Source: Bacteroidota bacterium (GTDB lineage Bacteria; Bacteroidota; Bacteroidia; AKYH767-A; OLB10). Taken from it: DNA of 64,000 nt. The stretch spans positions 46,833-110,832 of the forward strand of contig JADKDR010000015.1 in the NCBI GenBank assembly GCA_016714535.1, given 5' to 3'. Each line of letters starts with the position of its first letter. Position 1 is the first letter of the stretch. Positions 57,003 to 64,000 of this stretch are shown in pieces. The notes below the pieces were generated by a model. That model did no database searches, was not told where the DNA came from, and worked only from the letters and a program-made list of their open reading frames with translations. The position numbers and the translations under genes are program-made.

Positions 57003-59330
57003 CTATTCAATCACGCGCAGGCGCGCGTACTTCATAAGTAATGTTTTCGATCCCGCATCTTTAAAGTTGATGGTGCATTTATTATTGGGCGGTGTGCCCT
57101 CTATGGCAACTACGGTTCCGATACCAAATGAATCGTGCATAACCGTATTACCTACGTCAAGCGCTGTGGGCGTTGCCGCACCGGTGGCAGCGGCAGCATT
57201 CACCTTCTTAAAACGGGAGGGCAATGCCTGTGTTGCTTGCTTGGGCGCTGGTGGCCGCAGCCTGAAAGCACTTTTACCAGGCTGACTCCACTCATCAGCA
57301 GGGGGAGCAAAATCATGAATAGATGCCTTAGAAGTAACTAACTCTAAATGTGCAGGATCAATTTCTTCCAGAAAACGACTAGGCTCGCTATTTTGCAAAT
57401 TGCCCCATCGGTACCTCGACATCGCATACGATAAACATAACTTGCGCTCGGCACGGGTTATAGCAACATAAAATAACCTTCGCTCTTCCTCCAAATCTTC
57501 GCGCGTGTTTAGCGACAACATACTTGGAAACAAATTCTCTTCCATACCGGCAATAAACACATGCTTAAACTCGAGTCCTTTGGCAGCATGCACCGTCATC
57601 AAGCTTATTTTATCATCGTTACCATCTTTTTTATCTGCATCCGCATCGGTTAGTAAGGCAATATCCTGCATATACAATTCCAACTTGCGCACTTCAGCAG
57701 GCTGCTCATCGGCACGCTCAGGTGCAGGTACCGCATTGCGTCCGGTATCAGTAAACTCCTTTACACCATTAAGCAACTCTTGCAAGTTTTCGTAATGGCT
57801 AACTCCTTCGTTTGTTTTATCGCTAAAGTACATTTTTAGCAACCCACTATGCTCAGCTATATAACTTGCAGCTTCGTAGGCATTATGTTGCTTTGCCACT
57901 ACAGCAAAACTTTTTATCATCGATCCAAAGTCCTGAATTTGCGCACGTGTACTTGCACTTACATCCTGACAATAGTCATGTATACTAAGTACCACATCCC
58001 ATAGCGAACACTGATTGGCATCCGTGGCAACTATCATCTTATCAATGCTGGTATCCCCTATTCCACGCTTAGGCAAATTAATCACACGTTTGAGCGCTTC
58101 CTCATCGTTATGATTTAATGCCAATCTAAAATATGCCAACAAATCCTTCACCACCTTACGTGCATAAAACGATACGCCTCCATAAATGCGATAGGGCAAG
58201 TTCATCCTGCGCAGGGCCTCTTCCAATGCTCGCGACTGCGCATTGGTGCGATACAATATGGCAAAGTCCTTATGCACCAACTGCTCATTCATCCTTGCCT
58301 GAAATATCTCATTTGCAATCGTGTTCCCCTCCTCATTGTCAGACATGGCACGTAGCACTTTTATCTTATCGCCCTGCGTATTATCCGTCCACACATTCTT
58401 CTTCAGCTGACTTTTATTTTTGGCAATCACCCCATTGGCAGCATCCACAATAATTTTGGTGCTACGATAATTTTGCTCCAACTTAAAAGTTTTCAAATCC
58501 GGATAGTCCTTTTCAAAATTTAGAATATTCTGAATATTCGCACCGCGAAAAGCATAAATACTTTGTGCATCATCGCCCACCACACAAATGTTTTCGTGTT
58601 GTGCAGCCAACTTTTTTACAATTTGATACTGTGCAAAATTCGTATCCTGAAACTCATCCACTAAAACAAACTTGAACTTATTCTGATACTTCAACAACAC
58701 TTCAGGATACTTGGCAAGCAAGGCATAGGTGAAATACAAAATATCGTCAAAGTCCATCGCCCCCGACTTTAAACAACGCTTGCTGTATAACTCAAACAGC
58801 AAACCCATCATGGGTTTGCCCGACACCGTATCATGATTTACCTGATCCACATCCTGCTGATAATGCTGCCAGCTTTTCAAGTTATTCTTAAAACTTGATA
58901 TGCGGTTAAGCACCGAATTTACAGGGTATGTTTTATCATCCAACCCCTGCTCCTTCAACAAGCTGCGCACAAGGCTTTTGCTATCATCCGTATCGTAAAT
59001 TGTAAAATTAGATGGAAAACCAATCTTCTCAGCCTCTATGCGCAACACGCGGGCAAACACACTGTGATACGTGCCCATCCATAAATTGCGCGCATCATCA
59101 CCTGCTATTTTTGCAATACGATCTTTCATCTCACGAGCAGCCTTGTTCGTAAATGTAAGGGCAAGAATATTAAAAGCATCAACCCCACTATTTACCAGGT
59201 GTGCTATGCGATAAGTAAGTACACGCGTTTTGCCCGAACCGGCACCCGCTATAATCATTACCGGACCCTCCAACTGCTCCACCGCTTCGCGCTGTACGCT
59301 ATTCAAATCATTTAAAAAATCAACCGACAT
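57003..59330 (-). CDS. pcrA: UvrD/Rep-family (PcrA-type) superfamily 1 DNA helicase
   Basis: The 775-residue helicase has Walker A AGAGSGKT (28-35), motif Ia LALTFTNKAAREMKDR, motif II VLVDEFQDTNFAQYQ (about residue 220), motif III VVGDDAQSIYAFRGANIQNI, motif IV LEQNYRST, motif V LMTVHAAKGLEFKHVFI and motif VI YVAITRAERKLCLSYA. The C-terminal Tudor-like end VMHDSFGIGTVVAIEG is typical of PcrA/UvrD. It unwinds DNA 3'-5' in repair and replication-conflict resolution. It is convergent with the sugar dehydrogenase gene (6-bp gap). Confidence 0.93.
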   Translation of the reverse strand: MSVDFLNDLNSVQREAVEQLEGPVMIIAGAGSGKTRVLTYRIAHLVNSGVDAFNILALTFTNKAAREMKDRIAKIAGDDARNLWMGTYHSVFARVLRIEAEKIGFPSNFTIYDTDDSKSLVRSLLKEQGLDDKTYPVNSVLNRISSFKNNLKSWQHYQQDVDQVNHDTVSGKPMMGLLFELYSKRCLKSGAMDFDDILYFTYALLAKYPEVLLKYQNKFKFVLVDEFQDTNFAQYQIVKKLAAQHENICVVGDDAQSIYAFRGANIQNILNFEKDYPDLKTFKLEQNYRSTKIIVDAANGVIAKNKSQLKKNVWTDNTQGDKIKVLRAMSDNEEGNTIANEIFQARMNEQLVHKDFAILYRTNAQSRALEEALRRMNLPYRIYGGVSFYARKVVKDLLAYFRLALNHNDEEALKRVINLPKRGIGDTSIDKMIVATDANQCSLWDVVLSIHDYCQDVSASTRAQIQDFGSMIKSFAVVAKQHNAYEAASYIAEHSGLLKMYFSDKTNEGVSHYENLQELLNGVKEFTDTGRNAVPAPERADEQPAEVRKLELYMQDIALLTDADADKKDGNDDKISLMTVHAAKGLEFKHVFIAGMEENLFPSMLSLNTREDLEEERRLFYVAITRAERKLCLSYAMSRYRWGNLQNSEPSRFLEEIDPAHLELVTSKASIHDFAPPADEWSQPGKSAFRLRPPAPKQATQALPSRFKKVNAAAATGAATPTALDVGNTVMHDSFGIGTVVAIEGTPPNNKCTINFKDAGSKTLLMKYARLRVIE

Positions 59331-59780
59331 GTATGCTTCAAAAAAAAATTATATTCACTAAAAAACAGAAACGCAAAAGTAACCCCACATTCATCTATAA
59401 CAAGGCTTATTAGCTTTTAGTTATCAACCAGGCAACACGCCAGCTGCTTTGTAGCCCGCAAGCCAATATCCAAAGATGAAACAGCGGGCGGCCTACTGCT
59501 AACATACACGAGTCCCGCCATCCGCTATATCTTTTATTTTTTTGTGCGTTTTAAGAATAGAAAAAATAAAAGGATGCCGCTACTGTCGGGGTTAGTGATA
59601 AGGCTGATAACTTCGTTTGATTCATTATTCCAAAAAAAAAGCTCTTCGACATGTTCCGAAGGGCTTGTCGAAGATTAGATTTTGAAACATTTTTAATGTT
59701 TCACCGCTGGCGCGAGCTTGCAGCTCGTGCCTCTAAATAATTTTTCTTTCGATAACAATTTTTCTTCCATTGCAATACCA
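59331..59780. other. Gene-free repeat-bearing region upstream of pcrA
   Basis: No coding region was found. It holds hairpin repeat copy A (59512-59591), the inverted pair CTTCGACA/TGTCGAAG (59644-59673), and a GCGCGAGCT/AGCTCGTGC hairpin (59711-59731). It marks the transition from ordinary genes to an accessory region. Confidence 0.5.
59512..59591 (+). repeat. Interspersed palindromic repeat, copy A
   Basis: The element runs from GTCCCGCCATCCGCTATAT to GGATGCCGCTACTGTCGGGG. Between these flanks lies a dyad: ATCTTTTATTTTTT pairs with AAAAAATAAAAGGAT with one bulge. A second, related element is at 61346-61426 in the same orientation. Confidence 0.6.
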
Positions 59781-59950
59781 CTACAACCTAACCACCTTTA
59801 CACTCCCCTCACCACTCGGCCACCTCATCCTACAAAAATAAACCCCCGCACCAAGCTCACTTATATCCACCGTCTTATACTGGCTCACTTGGCATACTCT
59901 CTCTGTACGTTTACACTCACCGTTACAATACACCCCAAACCCCTTTCTGG
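59781..59950 (-). pseudogene. Remnant of a T9SS type A sorting domain gene
   Basis: The minus strand reads QYKTVDISELGAGVYFCRMR, then WPSGEGSVKVVRL and a TAG stop at 59781. This is the terminal part of a T9SS C-terminal domain. The frame is open for only about 50 codons, to a TAG near 59950, and no start or upstream body is present. It is a decayed 3' fragment of a surface-protein gene. Part of a 19-bp inverted repeat lies inside it. Confidence 0.55.
59927..59945 (-). repeat. Inverted repeat, left copy (19 bp)
   Basis: The minus strand here reads AAGGGGTTTGGGGTGTATT and is identical to 60117-60135 on the plus strand. The two copies are inverted and about 171 bp apart. Confidence 0.75.
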
Positions 59951-60116
59951 AGCTTACCTATTCTCGGATGGCTATTTCGTATCATTACGTTACTCGTTCT
60001 ATTTGATTTATAGTTTTTTCAATTACACACAATACTTTACTTTTTACAAACAAGCAAAATTTAAATAGGAAACCTAAAGCAACTATAAACCAAAATTCCT
60101 TGTATTTAAGCCCCTT

Positions 60117-60135
60117 AAGGGGTTTGGGGTGTATT
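60117..60135 (+). repeat. Inverted repeat, right copy (19 bp)
   Basis: AAGGGGTTTGGGGTGTATT is a perfect inverted match of 59927-59945. It is preceded by the palindrome CCCCTTAAGGGG (60111-60122). It lies just left of the IS3-like element. Confidence 0.75.
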
Positions 60136-60214
60136 TTGGCTTACATGACTACTCTGTCTCGTCCTGAAATAGGTTGACTGATTGGATGTTGAAAAGTCAA
60201 CAAAAATCAGGATT

Positions 60215-60607
60215 ATGAAAAACCAATCAAATCAAAAATTCAGTGAAACCTTCAAACGAAAAGTAGTGATGGAGGTAATGCAGGGCAAATTGAGTAAAGA
60301 ATCAGCCCGTAGAGTTTATGGTATTAAAGGTAAATCTGCTGTGTTGTATTGGATACGTCAATATAGTGATTGGCCAGAAACAATACCAGAATTATCTTTG
60401 GAGTCGATGAACAAAGAAGAGCAAGAGCAGTTTAATGTTTTAAAGCGCAAAATAGCGTTATTGGAGGAGCAACTTCAAAACGAAATGCATCGAACTAATG
60501 TGTATAAGACTATGATAGAAATTGCCGAAACTCAATTAAACATTCCTATCAGAAAAAAGTATGGAGCCAATCAGTTCAAACATACAAAGTCAACACCCAA
60601 AAAGTAA
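60215..60607 (+). CDS. IS3-family transposase OrfA (helix-turn-helix)
   Basis: With the ATG at 60215 (MKNQSNQKFSETFKRKVVME) the protein is 130 residues. SKESARRVYGIKGKSAVLYW is the HTH_Tnp_1-type DNA-binding helix-turn-helix. A leucine-zipper-like coiled coil is at about 75-110 (FNVLKRKIALLEEQLQNEM). It normally binds IS ends and forms an OrfAB fusion by -1 frameshifting at AAAAAAG (60553-60559). OrfB downstream is truncated. Confidence 0.85.
   Translation: MKNQSNQKFSETFKRKVVMEVMQGKLSKESARRVYGIKGKSAVLYWIRQYSDWPETIPELSLESMNKEEQEQFNVLKRKIALLEEQLQNEMHRTNVYKTMIEIAETQLNIPIRKKYGANQFKHTKSTPKK
60553..60559 (+). promoter_or_regulatory. Programmed -1 ribosomal frameshift heptamer
   Basis: A AAA AAG in the orfA frame is the canonical IS3-family slippery site. 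A -1 shift here enters the orfB frame, which is open through VWSQSVQTYKVNTQKVSITG. Confidence 0.65.
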
Positions 60608-60870
60608 GCATAACTGGACTTTGTAAACTGCTTGGCTACAGCAAACAAGCTTACTATAAAAGGAATAATGAGTACGAACAAGAGCAATTGGAAAATCAAA
60701 TAGTGTTAGAAATGATTAGGAAAGAGCGACACCAAATGCCACGCATTGGTGGACGAAAATTATTGCACAAATTGCAAAAGAAGTTAGCGCTTAATTTTGT
60801 TTATTCCGAAAAATTGCCCAATAAAAACCTTCAAGGTGTACATCGTTTTTTTCATAATACTATTTATTAA
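60559..60870 (+). pseudogene. IS3-family transposase OrfB, 5' fragment
   Basis: The frame reads TYKVNTQKVSITGLCKLLGY, SKQAYYKRNNEYEQEQLENQ, and LEMIRKERHQMPRIGGRKLL. This is the N-terminal HTH_21-like part of OrfB. Similarity is lost after KKLALNF, and a stop follows at 60868-60870. The DDE catalytic domain (about 180 more residues) is absent, so the transposase is inactive. Confidence 0.75.
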
Positions 60871-61531
60871 ATCGTTTAAAATATAAATCGAAACAGCATA
60901 CGCTGTATTTTTTTCTAACCCAATAAACTAAGCCTGTACCACAACAAATTATGATGAAAATTAAATCGAAATAAAATGAAACAGCTTTTGAACATTTCAA
61001 GTTGCGGTTTATTCGATGTCAAATATATTTATTATTTTGGAATAACATTGGGGTCATAAAAATAAATAATTATAACCAGAACAAAATAATCTTTACACAT
61101 AGAGTCGAAACGTAATCTATAAATCCATAATTACCAATTGCTAGAAACATTATCGAAATTATTCAGGACAGAAAAACAGTACTTTCTATTTATACAAAGA
61201 GTAGTTAGATTTTCGAATGAAAACATAACGTACTCTTAGTATTTCCGAACAACTTCAATAGCTTGTTTTCCAAAACCTAAGTTGTTTCGGTAAACCATAA
61301 TACAAATGTTTGAAATGTAACATTTCTTCCTTTTTCAAACGGCCGGTCCCGCTTTCCCGCTTTTATGTATGCCATTGCTTTTTTATTTTTTATTGGAATG
61401 GCATAAGATAACCGCTACAATCGGGGCTATGGGCATGTGGTTTGCAGCTTTGTGGGTTGGTTATTCAAAATTGCTAAATCACCATCCGATTTAATTTTTT
61501 ATTTTTGAAAAAAAAAGAAAACTATATCATC
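60871..61531. other. Non-coding stretch between IS remnant and recombinase
   Basis: There is no ORF of note. It contains the near-palindrome GAAATGT-A-ACATTTC (61312-61326) and repeat copy B (61346-61426). It may be the debris of a deleted IS segment. Confidence 0.5.
61346..61426 (+). repeat. Interspersed palindromic repeat, copy B
   Basis: Flanks GTCCCGCTTTCCCGCT and CCGCTACAATCGGGG match those of copy A (59512-59591). The internal hairpin is different: TATGCCATT (61368-61376) pairs perfectly with AATGGCATA (61397-61405). Confidence 0.6.
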
Positions 61532-62967
61532 ATGAAATGGAAAGCACAAATAATTGAACACCGAAACCAATCACGGATAGCTATATATTTCGACAAAACC
61601 CTGATGCTATTGCACGGATTAAAAAACTGCCCGATGCAAAATGGAGCCAAACATGCAAGGCCTGGCACCTGCCCAATAACGAAGAAAACAGACTAATATT
61701 TAAATTAGCCGATAACCATGCAGCACCCAAACATGTAGAAAAAGAAAACGAAATAAACATGCCCATTGCCATACCACAAACTAATGTAAACCTTAATGCG
61801 CATAACTGCGATGCTGTATCACCAATAATGCAAACAGGTGTACACATACAGGTTATGGATAAAAAAATAATAATCAAGCTGCCAAAAAATGATGACGATA
61901 CTAAATTTATTATTTCGTTGAGATATAGTGTGTGGCACAAAAAGTTATTGCATTGGGTAGTACCCAATTATGGCAACAATCTGCAACGTATCAAAATACA
62001 TTTTGGTAATCGCATTGCTACGCTGCAAATAATAACCAACACCAATGAAAGTACAAATGATAATGCGGCTGCTACAAAAACAGACTCTAAAAATTTGCAA
62101 CTGCAGTTTACAAAAGTATCGCTGAGTGAAGCGTGCATACTAAAAGTGGATAAGTACATACTTTGGTTGAAATCGAAAAGATATAGTGACAGCACAATAA
62201 AAGTATATACCGAGGCATTAACCACCTTTTTAAAATATTATAGTTATAAAGCTGTGCATGAAATAAATAACCAAGATGTAATTATGTTTAATAACGAATA
62301 TATTTTGAAATACAACTTATCGGCATCGTACCAAAACCAAGTAGTAAATGCCATAAAATTGTTTTTTCGAACTATTGAAAACAGAAACCTTAACATCGAT
62401 ATTATTCACAGGCCAAAGAAAGCCGACAAGTTGCCCAATGTGCTGAGCAAAGATGAGGTGAAAGCAATATTGGAAGCACCCACCAATATGAAACACAAAA
62501 TAATGCTCTCGCTCATATATGCATGTGGATTGCGTTGTGGTGAATTGCTCAACTTACTGCCCCAACATATCGATTCGAAACGAAATATTATTTTGATTCA
62601 AAATGCCAAAGGAAAAAAAGATAGAATTGTGCCGCTCAGTCCTAAAATTTTAATACTGCTACGCGAATATTTCAATATGTACAAACCTGTAACCTATTTA
62701 TTTGAAGGCCAAATAACCGGAACTAAATATGATGCACGCAGCTTGCAACAAGTATTAAAACAATCCTTAGTGAAAGCAAATATATCCAAACCCGTTACAT
62801 TGCATTGGCTGCGCCATAGTTTTGCTACACACTTGCTCGAAGGTGGCACCGACCTACGTTATATACAAGAACTACTAGGCCATAGCAGCAGCCGAACCAC
62901 AGAAATATATACACATGTAAGTACCAAATCGATACAAAATACTATTTCACCCTTCGATAAATTATGA
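61532..62967 (+). CDS. Tyrosine-type site-specific recombinase/integrase, frameshifted near the N-terminus
   Basis: The natural start is the ATG at 61532 (MKWKAQIIEHRNQSRIAIYF). One A is missing in 61595-61598; adding it gives FDKNPDAIARIKKLPDAKWS and joins the long frame. The intact protein would be about 478 residues. It has an N-terminal Bacteroidota-type arm, a SAM-like core-binding domain (about 195-285, KYILWLKSKRYSDSTIKVYT) and a catalytic domain with Arg in ACGLRCGELL, Lys region KGKKDRIVPL, HWLRHSFATHLLEGG, GHSSSRTTEIYTHVS (His and Tyr). HSFATHLLEGGTDLRYIQEL resembles IntI/Xer enzymes, but the extra IntI-specific helix is not evident. Palindromic sites lie directly downstream. Confidence 0.87.
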
Positions 62968-63010
62968 TAGAAAAACATTACTATTGCCATATGAATAAAA
63001 CACAAAAGTA

Positions 63011-63072
63011 GCGCATATCCGCAGAATAGTGTTGTATATGCGCTATGATGTAGCGGGTATGCGCAAGTTAGC
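63011..63072 (+). repeat. Palindromic putative recombination site ending in GTTAGC
   Basis: GCGCATATCCGC (63011-63022) pairs with GCGGGTATGCGC (63053-63064), 11 of 12 positions. Inside, ATATGCGC also matches the left arm and CGCTATGATGTAGCG forms its own hairpin. GTTAGC follows at 63067-63072. It is 43 bp after the recombinase stop. The layout resembles an attI/attC-type site, which is an inference. Confidence 0.5.
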
Positions 63073-63189
63073 TGCAACCCAAACAATTATTAGTAGGTAA
63101 ACTGTTAAACTTAACGGAATTAGATATGATATAAAAACTTAATAAATGGAATAGTGAAGTTGTAATTTTGCATTAGTTTCTGTATGTAA

Positions 63190-63870
63190 CATTATATAAA
63201 TTTTACGAAAAAGAGAAATTAAAGAATTGTCAAAAATTGGACTTTTCAAAAAGTTTGACAATAGGAATTATTTTAGGTGTTTTACTACAATCATTGGACA
63301 ATACTTGTTATTTATTTAAAAGGTGGTTATTCACTGGTTTCAATAAACCTCTCCTTTTTTAGTCCCACCATTTGCAATGGCTTTTACTTCTGCAATTTTC
63401 AAGAAATTTTAATGAGAGGTATAGTATTTAGAATAACAGAAGAGAAATTAGAAGTTATTTTGCATTATTTATATCCGCAATTTTATTTGGAGCTAATGCA
63501 CCTTTGAAACCCTAATAGTTCATTAATAGCTGCACTTGGACTTGCAACACAAGCAGGACTTTTATTAGCATCTGCCTATATTTATTCCAGAAATTTATGG
63601 TTTCCACTGGTGCAATTCACTTTTTGTTTGGAATTTTTACACAATCTGCAATATTCGATAAAATGTTTCGGGTTTTTCAATTTAAAACATTAATTACTTC
63701 TAAAATAGAAGGAGCAGAATGGTTTACAGTGGACAATTTGGGACCAGAAGGTTCAATTCAAGCAACAGTTTTTTGTTTCATTGTGACAATAATTCTATTG
63801 ATTTTGAGCCACAAAGAAGGAAAATAATAGCACCATATTGGAAAGGAAAATCATGTTCAAAAAACAACGA
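63190..63870 (+). pseudogene. Decayed CPBP-family intramembrane metalloprotease gene
   Basis: Pieces in different frames align into a CPBP (Abi/CAAX-like) protein: FSKSLTIGIILGVLLQS, then TILVIYLKGGYSLVSIN, EILMRGIVFRITEEKL, NPNSSLIAALGLATQAGLLL, ASAYIYSRNLWFPL, FTQSAIF, and TLITSKIEGAEWFTVDNLGP followed by VTIILLILSHKEGKIIAPYW. At least five frame changes and in-frame stops occur over about 650 bp, so no functional protein is possible as written. The Glu motif survives only as QEILMRG, where EExxxR is expected. It lies between two palindromic sites downstream of the recombinase. Confidence 0.65.
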
Positions 63871-63873
63871 ACC

Positions 63874-64000
63874 GCTAACATGGGTTTGGCAAAAGTGGGC
63901 TGAAGTGCTAAATTGAACATTTGTACTTCTATTAGCTTTTGTGCTAAATTTGGAATTTTGGTACTTTTAATCCCCACCTTCGCCAAGCCCAAAACGTTAT
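63874..64000 (+). repeat. Long imperfect palindrome, putative attC-like site at the window edge
   Basis: GCTAAC (63874-63879) is followed by TGGGTTTGGCAAAAGTGGG (63881-63899). This pairs with CCCACCTTCGCCAAGCCCA (63973-63991), 16 of 19 positions, and then CGTTAT ends the window. The centre is a diverged direct duplication starting GTGCTAAATT at 63905 and again at 63941. The layout of simple cores, arms and a long centre resembles an integron attC site. The site may continue beyond base 64000. Confidence 0.5.

Larger units (their letters stand above)
60155..60870 (+). mobile_element. Truncated IS3-family insertion sequence
   Basis: The left end probably begins near TGTCTCGTCCTGAAATAGG (60155). 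It contains an intact orfA, a programmed-frameshift heptamer and the first ~85-90 codons of orfB. The rest of orfB, including the DDE integrase core, and the right inverted repeat are missing. The element is therefore not autonomous. Confidence 0.75.

Noticed and set aside
59718..60068. 116-residue plus-strand ORF in the accessory region
   Set aside because: Composition is unlike a protein gene, and the antisense strand encodes a recognisable T9SS sorting-domain end with a proper stop. The plus ORF is a shadow.
1..64000. CRISPR arrays, rRNA or tRNA genes
   Set aside because: No regularly spaced direct repeats, no rRNA-like conserved blocks and no convincing tRNA cloverleaf signals were found by eye in the intergenic regions. 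A covariance-model scan would be more sensitive.

Overview
The window looks like a chromosomal segment of a member of the Bacteroidota, probably from a Chitinophagales/Sphingobacteriales-like or related environmental lineage. The reasons are low GC, at least four secreted proteins ending in type IX secretion (T9SS) type A sorting domains, TAnnTTTG-type promoter elements, almost no Shine-Dalgarno sequences, a three-gene proton-translocating transhydrogenase, and a cytochrome c maturation set with a CxxxY-type CcmE. The exact genus cannot be read from the sequence.

Layout. 1-5 kb: the 3' end of a PKD/T9SS protein, a NatAB-like ABC exporter whose permease is frameshifted, an AlbA_2/Schlafen-type protein, and rpmH, which is short and easily missed. 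5-10.5 kb: rsmG, the pntAA-pntAB-pntB operon, and cmk-ispH. 10.5-20.7 kb: a 1528-residue GEVED/T9SS protein, a UbiD-family decarboxylase, folE and an acyl-CoA carboxylase beta subunit. 20.7-31 kb: a GH13 lipoprotein, a HEAT-like protein, a radical SAM/methyltransferase/nucleotidyltransferase group, an NYN-LOTUS protein, a GNAT/glycosyltransferase pair and a LytTR response regulator. 31-38.5 kb: a START-like protein, a 2-oxo acid dehydrogenase E2, a TPR/PD40 protein, a DnaQ-type exonuclease, a T9SS protein and a MauE-thioredoxin fusion. 38.5-43.7 kb: the ccmB-C-D-E-F operon (reverse strand) ending in a DUF2520 gene. 43.9-48.2 kb: an ECF sigma factor, an SRPBCC protein, a broken DUF6855-like gene and a membrane patatin. 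48.4-59.3 kb: a GH29 fucosidase with PA14, an M16 peptidase, a sugar dehydrogenase/PA14/T9SS protein and a PcrA/UvrD helicase. 59.3-64 kb: an accessory region of repeats, gene remnants, a truncated IS3-family element, a tyrosine recombinase and a decayed CPBP gene flanked by two palindromic sites.

How the genes fit together. Most of the window is housekeeping: isoprenoid and pyrimidine metabolism, ribosome maturation, redox balance, heme/cytochrome c assembly and DNA repair. It also carries secreted sugar-active enzymes (GH13, GH29, sugar dehydrogenase) and T9SS surface proteins typical of polymer-degrading Bacteroidota.

Two things stand out. First, at least five long genes and one short gene are broken by single-base (or possibly two-base) indels, usually in short homopolymers. 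This reads more like residual sequencing error than biology, and it becomes extreme near the right end. Second, the right end has an integron-like arrangement: an Xer/IntI-like recombinase, then a palindromic site ending in GTTAGC, a roughly 0.9-kb cassette-like segment, and a second long palindromic site ending in CGTTAT. It is the best candidate here for an under-described mobile system.
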